Shown piece by piece: positions 25,597 to 33,778 of a DNA stretch of 53,986 nt. The position numbers were made by a program, and so were the translations under genes. This DNA is from an uncultured bacterium (GTDB lineage Bacteria; Verrucomicrobiota; Kiritimatiellia; CAIKKV01): the NCBI GenBank assembly GCA_938038445.1, contig CALHRZ010000032.1, forward strand, positions 1 to 53,986, in the 5' to 3' direction. Each line of letters opens with the position of its first letter. Position 1 is the stretch's first letter. Under the pieces are notes generated by a model. The model was not told where the DNA came from. It saw only the letters and a program-made list of their open reading frames with translations, and searched no databases.

Positions 25597-26562
25597 TTAT
25601 TCGGAACCGAGGAGGAGGAGCGTCAGGAGGGCGTAGGCGGTGGCTGGTGCTTCCGCGCCGGCTTCCTTTGGTGGTTTCCAGTAGAGCGTGCCTTCGGGGG
25701 CGACACGTTGGGCATTGATGAGCAGACGGGCGGCGAGCGGTCTCCAGGCCACAAGGAGCTGTTTGGGATGTTCCAGCCGATGGATTCGGTGCATGGAAAG
25801 CGCCAGAGCGGCAAGAAAAAGCCGTTCGTAATCCGCAAGAGTTCCGAGAGGAGTTGAGAAGAGGGCTGTTTCGACGGTGAGGCGGCCGGCCAGCTGATGG
25901 ACTCCAGGGGATTCGCCGGGGATTCCCACGGCATGAAGGGCAATCAAGCGGGCGGCGGATGAGCGGAGGTCTTCCTCATCCGCCGAATGGGCTTCGGTGA
26001 GGGAGAAGTTGAGAAGGGGGGCGATACGATCTTTATGAGAGGGGAATTCTTCTCGAGGCGCCTCCAGGGTCGAGGTTTGAAATGCGATCAGGGCATAGGC
26101 AGCTGATATTGGATCCGTTTCGGATGAAAGCCGTGTTTTCAATTGATCGAGAAACGGACGAGCGGCCGCAATTTCTTTGGCGGAAGCATCGGGCGGCCAA
26201 GTGAGCGCCCAAGCGGTCAACGCGAGTTGACGTGGAGTCAACGCATGCGGTTTTTGCTTTGCGAGCCAGGCAGCGGATCGGGAGCGTGCGAGCCCGGAAC
26301 GGCTGCGGAGAGGATCGGACCCGAAAACCATTCGGGCGAAACACGTGGTTTCGATTTCGGCGGGATTTCCCCAGGATCCGTCGGGATTCTGTCGTCCGGC
26401 CAACCATTCGCGGCCCCTGTCCAGCGCGTTTCGGACTTCGTGAGAGAGAGAGGGATCGAGGCGGCTTGGGGCGGTTTTCGTTTCGGCTGTGTTCAGAGGC
26501 GCATCCGGCCGTCCAATTGCCAAGCTTGTGATGAGAATCGCCGCCTGGAAAACCCTTTTCAT
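25597..26562 (-). CDS. Exported alpha/alpha-barrel protein (prenyltransferase/squalene oxidase repeat-like)
   Basis: The 321-residue protein starts with a short signal peptide (MKRVFQAAILITSLAIG). A QW-type repeat follows (GREWLAGRQNPDGSWGNPAEIETTCFA, residues about 52-78), which is typical of terpenoid-cyclase or alpha-macroglobulin-like alpha/alpha barrels. The remainder is helical and alanine/leucine rich. No catalytic DxDD motif is visible, so a binding or structural role is as likely as catalysis. The ATG at 26562 was chosen because AGAGG lies 7 nt upstream; the ATG at 26577 has no ribosome site. It converges with the methyltransferase gene (9-nt gap) and is divergent from the MEMO-AMMECR1 fusion. 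Confidence 0.65.
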   Translation of the reverse strand: MKRVFQAAILITSLAIGRPDAPLNTAETKTAPSRLDPSLSHEVRNALDRGREWLAGRQNPDGSWGNPAEIETTCFARMVFGSDPLRSRSGLARSRSAAWLAKQKPHALTPRQLALTAWALTWPPDASAKEIAAARPFLDQLKTRLSSETDPISAAYALIAFQTSTLEAPREEFPSHKDRIAPLLNFSLTEAHSADEEDLRSSAARLIALHAVGIPGESPGVHQLAGRLTVETALFSTPLGTLADYERLFLAALALSMHRIHRLEHPKQLLVAWRPLAARLLINAQRVAPEGTLYWKPPKEAGAEAPATAYALLTLLLLGSE

Positions 26563-26616
26563 CTTTTTGCCTCTCATTGTAAACTGAAAAAAAAAGGGAG
26601 TCGAGGCATCCCCGGA

Positions 26617-28251
26617 ATGGAACGACTTACGGTATTCTCGGGCAGGAAGGCGATGGCGACGCTCCTTACCCTGGGGTTAGCGAGCTGTGACGGGGAACCG
26701 CCTATTTCCTCTTTAGAAAAGCGGACAGAAAAACGGGAGGAGACCACCATGCAAGCGACGCCTAATGTTCCGCGCGAAGGCCGCATTCGGCCACCGGCGG
26801 TGGCGGGGTCTTTTTATGAGGGCACTCCGGCGGCGCTGCGCCGCCGGGTCGAATCGCTTCTGCATGAAACAGGCAAGACGCGTTTGGAGGAGGAGAGGCT
26901 TTTTGCGGCGGTGGCGCCCCATGCCGGCTATATTTATTCGGGGGCCTGTGCTGCGGCGGTTTATGCACGTCTTGACCGACGGGCGATTCGGCGGGTGATC
27001 CTTCTGGCACCCTCCCACGCGCGGGGGTTTCGGGGGGCGGAGCTTCCTCCTTCCGATCTGACCGCCTATCGAACCCCGCTGGGGGACGTGCCGATTGACC
27101 AGGCGATCTGTGCCCTACTGGAGCGGACGGGGGCTTTTGGCCGTGAGCCGGAGATCAACCGGCGGGAACATTCCATTGAAGTCCACCTGCCCTTTCTCCA
27201 AGTTGCACTTGAAGCGTTTGAACTGGTTCCGGTTTTGTGCGGCTGGATGAGCGCCGACGATGTTCAACGGGCGGGGGGGGCGTTGGCGTCTGTTCTGAAG
27301 GATGAGAAAACGGTGGTGATTGCGTCTTCCGATTTCACGCACTACGGGCATTCCTTCGATTATGTTCCGTTTCGCGACCGCGTTCGGGAACGGCTTTATG
27401 AATATTTGGAAAAGGCGTCGAGGGCGGTGGCCGCCCTTGACCTGGCTGATTTTCGGCAGCATCTTGATCAAACAGGCGACACCATTTGCGGGCGCACCCC
27501 GATCGAGATTCTGATGATCGCCCTGAAGAGTCTCCCCGAGCGGCCGGTCGGGCGGGTTTTGTCTGTTTACACCAGTGGTGACCTGACCGGGGACTTTGAA
27601 CATTCCGTATCCTATGCGGCCATCGGCTTTTTCCGTTCGGTCTCCGAGTCGGCGGCCGTGGAAAAGCGAATTATCGAACACCGATCCGGCCAATGGACTC
27701 CTGGCCTTGATGAGGGGGAGCGTCGGACGCTGTTTGCGATTGCCCGCGACACGCTGGAATGGGCGGTTCGAGGTTCCGGGGGAGAGTTTGATTTTTCCCG
27801 GTATCCACTGACGGACCGGCTACGGGAACCGAGGGCGACGTTTGTGACGCTTAAGAAGTCCGGCCATTTGCGTGGATGCATTGGTTCACTCGCTCCTGAT
27901 GCGCCTCTTTACCGTTCGGTTCATCACAATGCCATTCAAGCCGCGCTGCACGATCCTCGTTTTCCTCCCGTGATTCCGGCGGAATTGCCCCATCTTCATG
28001 TGGATGTGTCCATATTAAGTCCGATCCGCGATTTGCCGTTGTGGCGAGAGTTCAAGATTGGGGAGCAGGGCATTATTCTGATCAAGGGATTTCGGCGGGC
28101 GGTATATTTGCCCGAGGTTGCGCTGGAACAGGGCTGGACAGTTGAGGAGACCCTATCGTCATTGAGCGAAAAAGCCGGACTGCCTCCGGACGCATGGAAG
28201 AGTGGAGCCCGTTTCCAGGTGTTTGAGAGTGTGGTGCTTACGGAGGAGTAA
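26617..28251 (+). CDS. Fused MEMO1-like and AMMECR1-like protein (AmmeMemoRadiSam B+A), possible lipoprotein
   Basis: From 26617 the product has 544 residues. A MEMO domain (residues about 55-345) carries RPPAVAGSFYEG, VAPHAGYIYSGA, EHSIEVHLPFLQ and SSDFTHYG, the metal-binding histidine set of the family. An AMMECR1 domain (about 360-540) has RATFVTLKKSGHLRGCIGSL and HHNAIQAALHDPRFP. In the AmmeMemoRadiSam group these two proteins accompany a radical SAM enzyme; its gene is not in the window and the pathway is unknown. The first 25 residues look like a lipoprotein signal (lipobox LASC) followed by a charged linker. A second in-frame ATG at 26749 has a much better ribosome site (GGGAGGAG) and would give a cytosolic protein. 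The downstream gene overlaps the stop by one base. Confidence 0.88.
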   Translation: MERLTVFSGRKAMATLLTLGLASCDGEPPISSLEKRTEKREETTMQATPNVPREGRIRPPAVAGSFYEGTPAALRRRVESLLHETGKTRLEEERLFAAVAPHAGYIYSGACAAAVYARLDRRAIRRVILLAPSHARGFRGAELPPSDLTAYRTPLGDVPIDQAICALLERTGAFGREPEINRREHSIEVHLPFLQVALEAFELVPVLCGWMSADDVQRAGGALASVLKDEKTVVIASSDFTHYGHSFDYVPFRDRVRERLYEYLEKASRAVAALDLADFRQHLDQTGDTICGRTPIEILMIALKSLPERPVGRVLSVYTSGDLTGDFEHSVSYAAIGFFRSVSESAAVEKRIIEHRSGQWTPGLDEGERRTLFAIARDTLEWAVRGSGGEFDFSRYPLTDRLREPRATFVTLKKSGHLRGCIGSLAPDAPLYRSVHHNAIQAALHDPRFPPVIPAELPHLHVDVSILSPIRDLPLWREFKIGEQGIILIKGFRRAVYLPEVALEQGWTVEETLSSLSEKAGLPPDAWKSGARFQVFESVVLTEE

Positions 28252-30527
28252 TGGTTCTTTTTCTTCTGTTTCTGGGCGGTCATGCGATGGTCGCCCAGAT
28301 TTATTATATCCGGGAGGCGTTGGCGGCGCATGGGGGGCAGGAGGGAGTGATCGGATTTGCTTTTGCTTTTTGGTTTTTGATGGGGGCGGCTGGAGCGTGG
28401 CGAGGCCGGCGGGTTGCGGTGTTGCGCGAACGGGTTAGGCTTCGCGTGGCGCTTGCGGCGGCTGCGGCCGGGCTGGCGGTTTGGACGCCGGTGGGAGGAG
28501 AAGTCCTCGCGCGGGGGCGCGCGTTGTGGGGGGGCAGTGCGTATGAACCGTTATCGCCGGGGTTTTTATTCTTTCTGCTGGGGGTGGCGCTTTTTCCAAC
28601 GGCCTTTCTTCAGGGATTTTGTTTTCCCATTGCCGCGCGGCTTCATCGGGAGGAACGGGGTGGAAGTGTGGGGGCGCTGGTTGGAGCGGATGCTGTGGGG
28701 GCCATGGCTGGAGGGCTTTGGATGGCTTGGGAGGCCGTATCGGGCCGAACGGGTCCTGTGGGATCCGCGATGGCGGCTGTCGTGCCGGCGTGCGCGTCGG
28801 TTGCGGCCGCGGTTCCCGCCAAGACGATTTCTCGAGGACTGGGAGTTATTACGGCTGTTGTGGGGATCGGGGTGATCCTGATGCCTTTCGAAGTGCGGCA
28901 TACGATGGAAACGGCTTGGGAAAAGATGCGATGGGCCGCGGGTGCGGGCCGGCCGGGAAAGATGCTGGAGCGCCTCGACACCCCCTATCAGCGGTTGATT
29001 TTGGCGCAACTTGGGGGCCAGCGCGTGCTGTACGGTAATGCGCAGGCACTTTTTCTGTTTCCCGATCCGGCGGGGGAGGAACCGCTGGCCTTTTCGATTG
29101 CGGCTCGGCATTCGGGGGCTCGGTCCGTTCTGGTGATGGGAGCGGTTTCGCCCGATTTTCGGCGCGTGTTGTGTACGGCCCTTCCCGGCAGTCGGATCAC
29201 GGAAGTCGAAGCGGATGCCGGAATCTACAAACTGAGCGCCTGGGAACCGGCACGGCATCCGGCAGATTCTTCCTGTTCTGTTCTGACCCATGAGGATCCC
29301 CTTGCCTTTACGAGCCGCCAGCCTGCCGAATCGTACGATCTGATCGTGCTGCGAATGCCGGAGCCGTCAACGCTGGGGCTGGCGCGGTTTTATACCGTGG
29401 AATTTTATGAGGCGTTGAGGCGGATTTTGCGGCCTTCGGGCATTCTTTGGACTTCGGTGGAAGCCACCGAATTGTTGGGTGGGGGGACGGAGATGCTTCC
29501 GGCTGCGGTATGGAAAAGCCTTCGGTGGGTGTTTCCGAAGGTGGCGGCGACCTATGGGTCGCGGATCGGCTTTTTTGCGGGGCGCGAAGAAGCGGAACTA
29601 CCCATGGATGCGGAGAGGCTGACTTACGTGGCGCGGCAAGCGGGATGGGAAACGCCGTGGTTTGATCCCGGGTTTTTTGAAACGGATGAAGCGAGCGATC
29701 CTATGAAACGGAGTCGGTTGGAAGCGGCGCTTTCGCAATGTCCTGTGGAACCGCTGCGGAGGGATCGGCCGGTAGGACATTTGCTGGCCCTGGTCCGGTG
29801 GGGACGTTTGCAGGGATCGTTGTGGGCGGTTGGTCTGGCCAGCTGGGCGATCCGGCCGGCGGAAGGGTTGGCGCGCATTTGGGGCATTACGATGGTTCTG
29901 GGGTTTGCGGCGTTGGGATTTTGGGGGGCTTGGATTGTCCGACGCGCAGTGGGGCGGTATCGCCGAACGGCCATCCGAATGTTGGTGGGAACAGCAGGTT
30001 TTTCGGCGATTGCTCTCGAGATATCCCTGATGTTTCTGGCGCAATCGCGGATGGGGTATCTTTATGAGCGGCTGGCGATTCTCGTGACGCTTTTCATGGC
30101 GGGTCATGCAGGGAGCGCGTGGTGGGTTCGCGGGTTCGAAGGCGCTTCGGCGCGCGCCGTTCGGACTTTGATTGTGGCGGCGGGAGGATGGATAACATTT
30201 CTCTGGGCATTTTTGCTTTGGTGGGCGGGTTGTGCCGGAGGGGGAGGCGCTGGATTTGAAGCGGTACTGATGGGGCTGATGTTTGGAGCGGGGGTTGGCG
30301 GGGGAGTGTTGTTTCCAGTGGCCAATCGGCTCATGCGGGAAACGGGCGCGGCCTTTGCTTCTGCGGCTGGGGATCTTCAGGCGGCCGATTTGCTGGGGGC
30401 GGTGGTCGGATCGCTGCTGCCGGGGCTTGTGCTTCTGCCTCAGGCAGGGGTTGTGGGAAGCAGCGCGCTGCTGACCATCCTGATGGGAGGTTCGACAGTA
30501 TTGTTTGCGTTGTTTGTTCCGAATTAA
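28251..30527 (+). CDS. Multi-pass membrane protein with spermidine-synthase-like domain
   Basis: The 758-residue protein has about seven membrane segments in the first 215 residues, a soluble central domain (about 240-490) and about seven more segments to the end. The central part reads like the Rossmann domain of spermidine synthases (SVLVMGAVSPDFRRVLCTALPGSRITEVEAD, then YDLIVLRMPEPSTLGLARFYTVEFYEALRRIL). The usual GGGDGG-type glycine motif is replaced by MGAVSPDF, so aminopropyl transfer with the normal cofactor is doubtful. Such fused MFS/spermidine-synthase-like proteins occur widely in PVC and deltaproteobacterial genomes without a defined role. The ATG overlaps the MEMO-AMMECR1 stop by one base, which makes coexpression nearly certain. 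Confidence 0.75.
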   Translation: MVLFLLFLGGHAMVAQIYYIREALAAHGGQEGVIGFAFAFWFLMGAAGAWRGRRVAVLRERVRLRVALAAAAAGLAVWTPVGGEVLARGRALWGGSAYEPLSPGFLFFLLGVALFPTAFLQGFCFPIAARLHREERGGSVGALVGADAVGAMAGGLWMAWEAVSGRTGPVGSAMAAVVPACASVAAAVPAKTISRGLGVITAVVGIGVILMPFEVRHTMETAWEKMRWAAGAGRPGKMLERLDTPYQRLILAQLGGQRVLYGNAQALFLFPDPAGEEPLAFSIAARHSGARSVLVMGAVSPDFRRVLCTALPGSRITEVEADAGIYKLSAWEPARHPADSSCSVLTHEDPLAFTSRQPAESYDLIVLRMPEPSTLGLARFYTVEFYEALRRILRPSGILWTSVEATELLGGGTEMLPAAVWKSLRWVFPKVAATYGSRIGFFAGREEAELPMDAERLTYVARQAGWETPWFDPGFFETDEASDPMKRSRLEAALSQCPVEPLRRDRPVGHLLALVRWGRLQGSLWAVGLASWAIRPAEGLARIWGITMVLGFAALGFWGAWIVRRAVGRYRRTAIRMLVGTAGFSAIALEISLMFLAQSRMGYLYERLAILVTLFMAGHAGSAWWVRGFEGASARAVRTLIVAAGGWITFLWAFLLWWAGCAGGGGAGFEAVLMGLMFGAGVGGGVLFPVANRLMRETGAAFASAAGDLQAADLLGAVVGSLLPGLVLLPQAGVVGSSALLTILMGGSTVLFALFVPN

Positions 30528-30566
30528 GTATTGAAGACGGGGGGGTCCCAACGTTATGGTAAGGGC

Positions 30567-31343
30567 ATGATTACGCCTGCATTTCGAGACAATCTGGAAA
30601 ACAACCGGCCTGTTTTCGGTTACAGCACGCAATCGGGGGATCCTGTCTTTCTGGAACTGATGGGACGGGGATGGGATTTTTGCTGGGTGGATCTTCAGCA
30701 TGGGACGGCCACACCGGCGGACGGTCCGCACCTTGTTCGTGCGGCGGAATCGCTGGGGCTGACCCTTTTGTTTCGAATTGCGGCGGGTCAGCCTGCGCTG
30801 CTTTCCTGGCTTCTCGATCAAGGGGCTGGGGGGGTGATTGTGGCCCAGACGGAACGGGTGGAACAGGCAATTGCGGCGGCCGAGGCGGCGAAATTTCCCC
30901 CGCGGGGGAATCGTTCCTTCGGCTCCCGGCGGCTGATAGATCGCCATGGGCGGAACTACATAGAGCGGGCGGATCGGGAGCAGAAGTTGATTCTGCAGGT
31001 GGAAAGTCCGCAGGCGATTGAGCAGGCGGTGTCTTTTGCGCGGGTTCCGGGGGTTGACGGGCTGATGATTGGACCGGACGATATCAAAATGCGGATGGGG
31101 AAGCCGATGGAGACGCCGTTGACGGATCCGGATCTGTGGCCGTTGGCGACGGCAACGGCCCAGGCTGCCCGTTCGGCCGGGAAACTCGCGATGGGATTTG
31201 CGGCGGCGACATGGGAGAGCGTGGAGCGGGTTTATCGCGCAGGGTTCCATTTATTGAGCGTGGGGGCTGTGACCCGCTGCGTGACGGAGGGGTCGGCGGC
31301 CCTCCTGAACGGAATTGCGCGATGGAAGGAGCAGGTTCCATGA
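30567..31343 (+). CDS. HpcH/HpaI aldolase family protein
   Basis: The 258-residue TIM-barrel protein matches class II pyruvate aldolases of the HpaI/GarL type: FCWVDLQHG near residue 38 (catalytic His; the family usually has DxEHG), metal ligands in LQVESPQAI (Glu) and MIGPDDIKMRMG (Asp), and RIAAGQPALLSWLLDQGAGGVIV. These enzymes split 2-keto-3-deoxy sugar acids to pyruvate and an aldehyde. The ATG at 30567 was preferred over the in-frame start at 30531, which would add 12 non-conserved residues. Its stop overlaps the sulfatase start (ATGA), which suggests a shared role in degrading a sulfated sugar acid. Confidence 0.88.
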   Translation: MITPAFRDNLENNRPVFGYSTQSGDPVFLELMGRGWDFCWVDLQHGTATPADGPHLVRAAESLGLTLLFRIAAGQPALLSWLLDQGAGGVIVAQTERVEQAIAAAEAAKFPPRGNRSFGSRRLIDRHGRNYIERADREQKLILQVESPQAIEQAVSFARVPGVDGLMIGPDDIKMRMGKPMETPLTDPDLWPLATATAQAARSAGKLAMGFAAATWESVERVYRAGFHLLSVGAVTRCVTEGSAALLNGIARWKEQVP

Positions 31344-32773
31344 ACAGACGGCCGAGCATCGTTTTTATTTTGACCGATCAATGGAGGGGGGATTGTCTGA
31401 GCCTCCTGGGTCATCCGGTCGTGGAGACGCCTCATCTCGATCAGTTGGGGCGGCGCGGCACCCTTTTTACGGCTTCGTACAGTGCCTGCCCTTCCTGCAT
31501 TGCGGCGCGTGCCTCCCTTTTCACGGGGCTTCGTCCGACGACCCATGGACGGCTCGGCTATCAGGACTGCGTACCCTGGCGTTATACCGACACGTTATGC
31601 GAGCTTTTGGGGCGGGCGGGATATCAGACCCATGTGACCGGCAAGACCCATTTTTTCCCCCAGCGGTTGCATTTGGGTTTTCAGAGCATGGACAGTTATG
31701 AGGGCGCTCAGAATTTCGATGGACGGTATGTCAACGATTACTGGGAGTGGTTGCGGGAGAAGGGCAACGGCCTCTATCATGAGGAAGACCATGGGGTGGA
31801 CTGGAACGCGTGGGTTGCCCGTCCTAGCCATCTGCCCGAGGCGTTGCATGTGAACACGTGGACGGTGACCAAGGCCTTGGATTTTCTGCGTCGGCGGGAT
31901 CCGACGCGGCCGTTCTTTCTCAACATTTCCTTTCATCGGCCCCATCCGCCGATCGATCCACCTGCAGTTTACTGGGAAATGTTTTGCGACAAACCGTTGC
32001 CTCCCGTCCCCGTAGGGGACTGGGCGGAGCGGCATGCGCGGGAGCCCTCCTCCGTCAATGCATGGCAAGCTCGTCTTCCTTCCGGCTGGCTGGCGCGGGC
32101 GCGGCGGGGGTATTATGCGCAGATTGCGCATCTGGACAATCAGATCGGCCGTTTTCTTATGCAGATGCGCCACTGCCGGATTGAGGAACCGGTCTGGTAT
32201 GTTTTCACCAGCGATCATGGGGAGATGTTGGGCGATCATCATCTGTTCCGCAAAGTGACTCCATACGAGGGATCGGCCAAAACGCCGTTGATTATCGTGC
32301 CTCCTGGAGGAAGCCGGGTTCAGGTCTCGGAAGCGCCGGTTTCTCAACCCGATCTCATGCCGACATTTTTGGAGATGGCGGGCGTTCCGGTTCCGGAGGC
32401 GGTGGAGGGGCGGAGTCTGCTGCCGCTTTTGGAACGGGCGCCGCAGGAGGTGGGATGGCGGGAATATGTTCACGGCGAGCATGCGGCGAATTATGCGCCA
32501 GAGAGCGGCAATCAGTTTGTGACGGACGGCAAGGAGAAATTCGTATGGTTCACCCTGACGGGTGAGGAGCAGTTTTTCGATTTGCGGCGCGATCCTGAAG
32601 AACGGCACAATGCCGTCGCCGATCCGGCATATCGCGAACGGGTGGACGGATGGCGTCAGCGACTGATTTGGGAACTAGCGAGCCGTCCTCAAGATGGGTT
32701 AAGCGACGGGCATCGGCTGATTCCGGGGCATAATCTTCCCTCGGTTCGGCCCGAGTTGTTATCGGAGCGGTAG
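31340..32773 (+). CDS. Sulfatase of the Cys-x-Ala-x-Arg type
   Basis: The 477-residue protein has the alkaline-phosphatase-like fold of family S1 sulfatases: IVFILTDQWRGDCLS (metal-binding Asp) and CPSCIAARASLFTGLRP with the modifiable cysteine in C-I-A-A-R, then THVTGKTHFFP and TSDHGEMLGDHHLF. The cysteine must be turned into formylglycine. The Cys-x-Ala-x-Arg form is seen in anaerobes, where the radical SAM enzyme anSME does this; no anSME gene is in the window. I see no signal peptide, so the enzyme looks cytosolic and would act on imported sulfated oligosaccharides or monosaccharides. Translation is coupled to the aldolase upstream. The last 15 bases overlap the convergent esterase gene. 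Confidence 0.92.
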   Translation: MNRRPSIVFILTDQWRGDCLSLLGHPVVETPHLDQLGRRGTLFTASYSACPSCIAARASLFTGLRPTTHGRLGYQDCVPWRYTDTLCELLGRAGYQTHVTGKTHFFPQRLHLGFQSMDSYEGAQNFDGRYVNDYWEWLREKGNGLYHEEDHGVDWNAWVARPSHLPEALHVNTWTVTKALDFLRRRDPTRPFFLNISFHRPHPPIDPPAVYWEMFCDKPLPPVPVGDWAERHAREPSSVNAWQARLPSGWLARARRGYYAQIAHLDNQIGRFLMQMRHCRIEEPVWYVFTSDHGEMLGDHHLFRKVTPYEGSAKTPLIIVPPGGSRVQVSEAPVSQPDLMPTFLEMAGVPVPEAVEGRSLLPLLERAPQEVGWREYVHGEHAANYAPESGNQFVTDGKEKFVWFTLTGEEQFFDLRRDPEERHNAVADPAYRERVDGWRQRLIWELASRPQDGLSDGHRLIPGHNLPSVRPELLSER

Positions 32774-33778
32774 TGGGGGCTGGAGTCCGAGCGATCGCGC
32801 GAGGAACGGTTGGATTTTGCGTGCGAAGACGGCCATGCCTGCGTCGTTGGGGTGGATGCCGTCGGAGAAGGCTACAGGATCGGGGGGAACGAGGGAGGTC
32901 CCTTCGACCAGGGTGAGGTTGTTGCGTTCCGCGGCGATTGTTCGAAGGGTTTCACGGAAGCGTTCCAATTCGACGCCGGCCTGATTGCGTTCACCACCCT
33001 TGCGCAGGGCGGGGAGCGGGGTGAGGAGAAGGAGGGGCGTACGGGGGTGAAGGCTTTGCAGCCGATCCAGGAGGCGGCGGGCATCGGATTCGAATTGGGA
33101 GGAGGGTTTTGATATATTCCAGTCGTTTGTGCCGAAGGCCACGGAAATCACGGCGGCGGGAATTTCTTTGATGTGGCCGGCTTGAGGATCCATTTTGGCG
33201 CCGCCGACGCCGGTATTGAGAAGACCGACGCCCAGGGAGCGGGCCGCGAGGGATGTCCAGGTCAAGGCGGGGGAGGAGGCTTCCATTCCCTGCGTGATCG
33301 AGTCTCCGATGGCGAGCCAGAGGGCGGGATGCGGGGGGGCTGTCGGCGTGAGGGTCGCGTTCGATTCGATTTCGAGGGAGGCGATCCAACATTCCGTGAC
33401 GTGGGGGAGCCAGATTTCGACGAGGCGGGGACGGGGGTCGGTTTGTTCGAAGGCGACTTCGAGGATGGCGCCGGGTTGGGCGGGGGATCGGAAGGATTGG
33501 GTGAAGACGCCGTCGAGGATGAGGTCGGCGCAATGGCGAGCGCGGGCTTGGCGGCCGGTTCGGAGCCGGAGGAGGAAACGGGGGGAATCGGTTTGGAAGC
33601 GGAGGCGGGCGCCACTGGTGCATCGTGCGCGGATGAGGGCGGCATCGGAATAGGTGTAGAAGGCGCGGAGGGCGGGCGTCATGCGGTTGGGGAAAATTCC
33701 TTCCGATTCTTCTTCGGCCCGGAAAACGCCAAAGAGGAGAGGGGAGATTTCAGGCTGTGAGAGAGGGATCAGCGTCAT
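32759..33778 (-). CDS. SGNH/GDSL-type esterase with N-terminal beta-sandwich (CE2-like)
   Basis: The 339-residue protein has an N-terminal beta-rich domain (residues 1-150) and a C-terminal SGNH hydrolase domain: LAIGDSITQGMEA (catalytic Ser), the Gly of NTGVGGAK, the Asn of FGTNDWN and DGIHPNDAGM (catalytic Asp and His). This layout resembles carbohydrate esterase family 2, which removes acetyl groups from sugars. I see no signal peptide. The ATG at 33778 overlaps the stop of the MFS gene upstream (ATGA); the much longer frame reaching 34378 is only a shadow of the MFS gene. The operon order DHH - MFS - SGNH suggests import and deacetylation of a carbohydrate. Confidence 0.85.
   Translation of the reverse strand: MTLIPLSQPEISPLLFGVFRAEEESEGIFPNRMTPALRAFYTYSDAALIRARCTSGARLRFQTDSPRFLLRLRTGRQARARHCADLILDGVFTQSFRSPAQPGAILEVAFEQTDPRPRLVEIWLPHVTECWIASLEIESNATLTPTAPPHPALWLAIGDSITQGMEASSPALTWTSLAARSLGVGLLNTGVGGAKMDPQAGHIKEIPAAVISVAFGTNDWNISKPSSQFESDARRLLDRLQSLHPRTPLLLLTPLPALRKGGERNQAGVELERFRETLRTIAAERNNLTLVEGTSLVPPDPVAFSDGIHPNDAGMAVFARKIQPFLARSLGLQPPLPLR

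Noticed and set aside
29598..31250. A 550-codon minus-strand frame across the spermidine-synthase-like and aldolase genes
   Set aside because: It spans two real plus-strand genes, and its product is low-complexity and arginine/proline rich.
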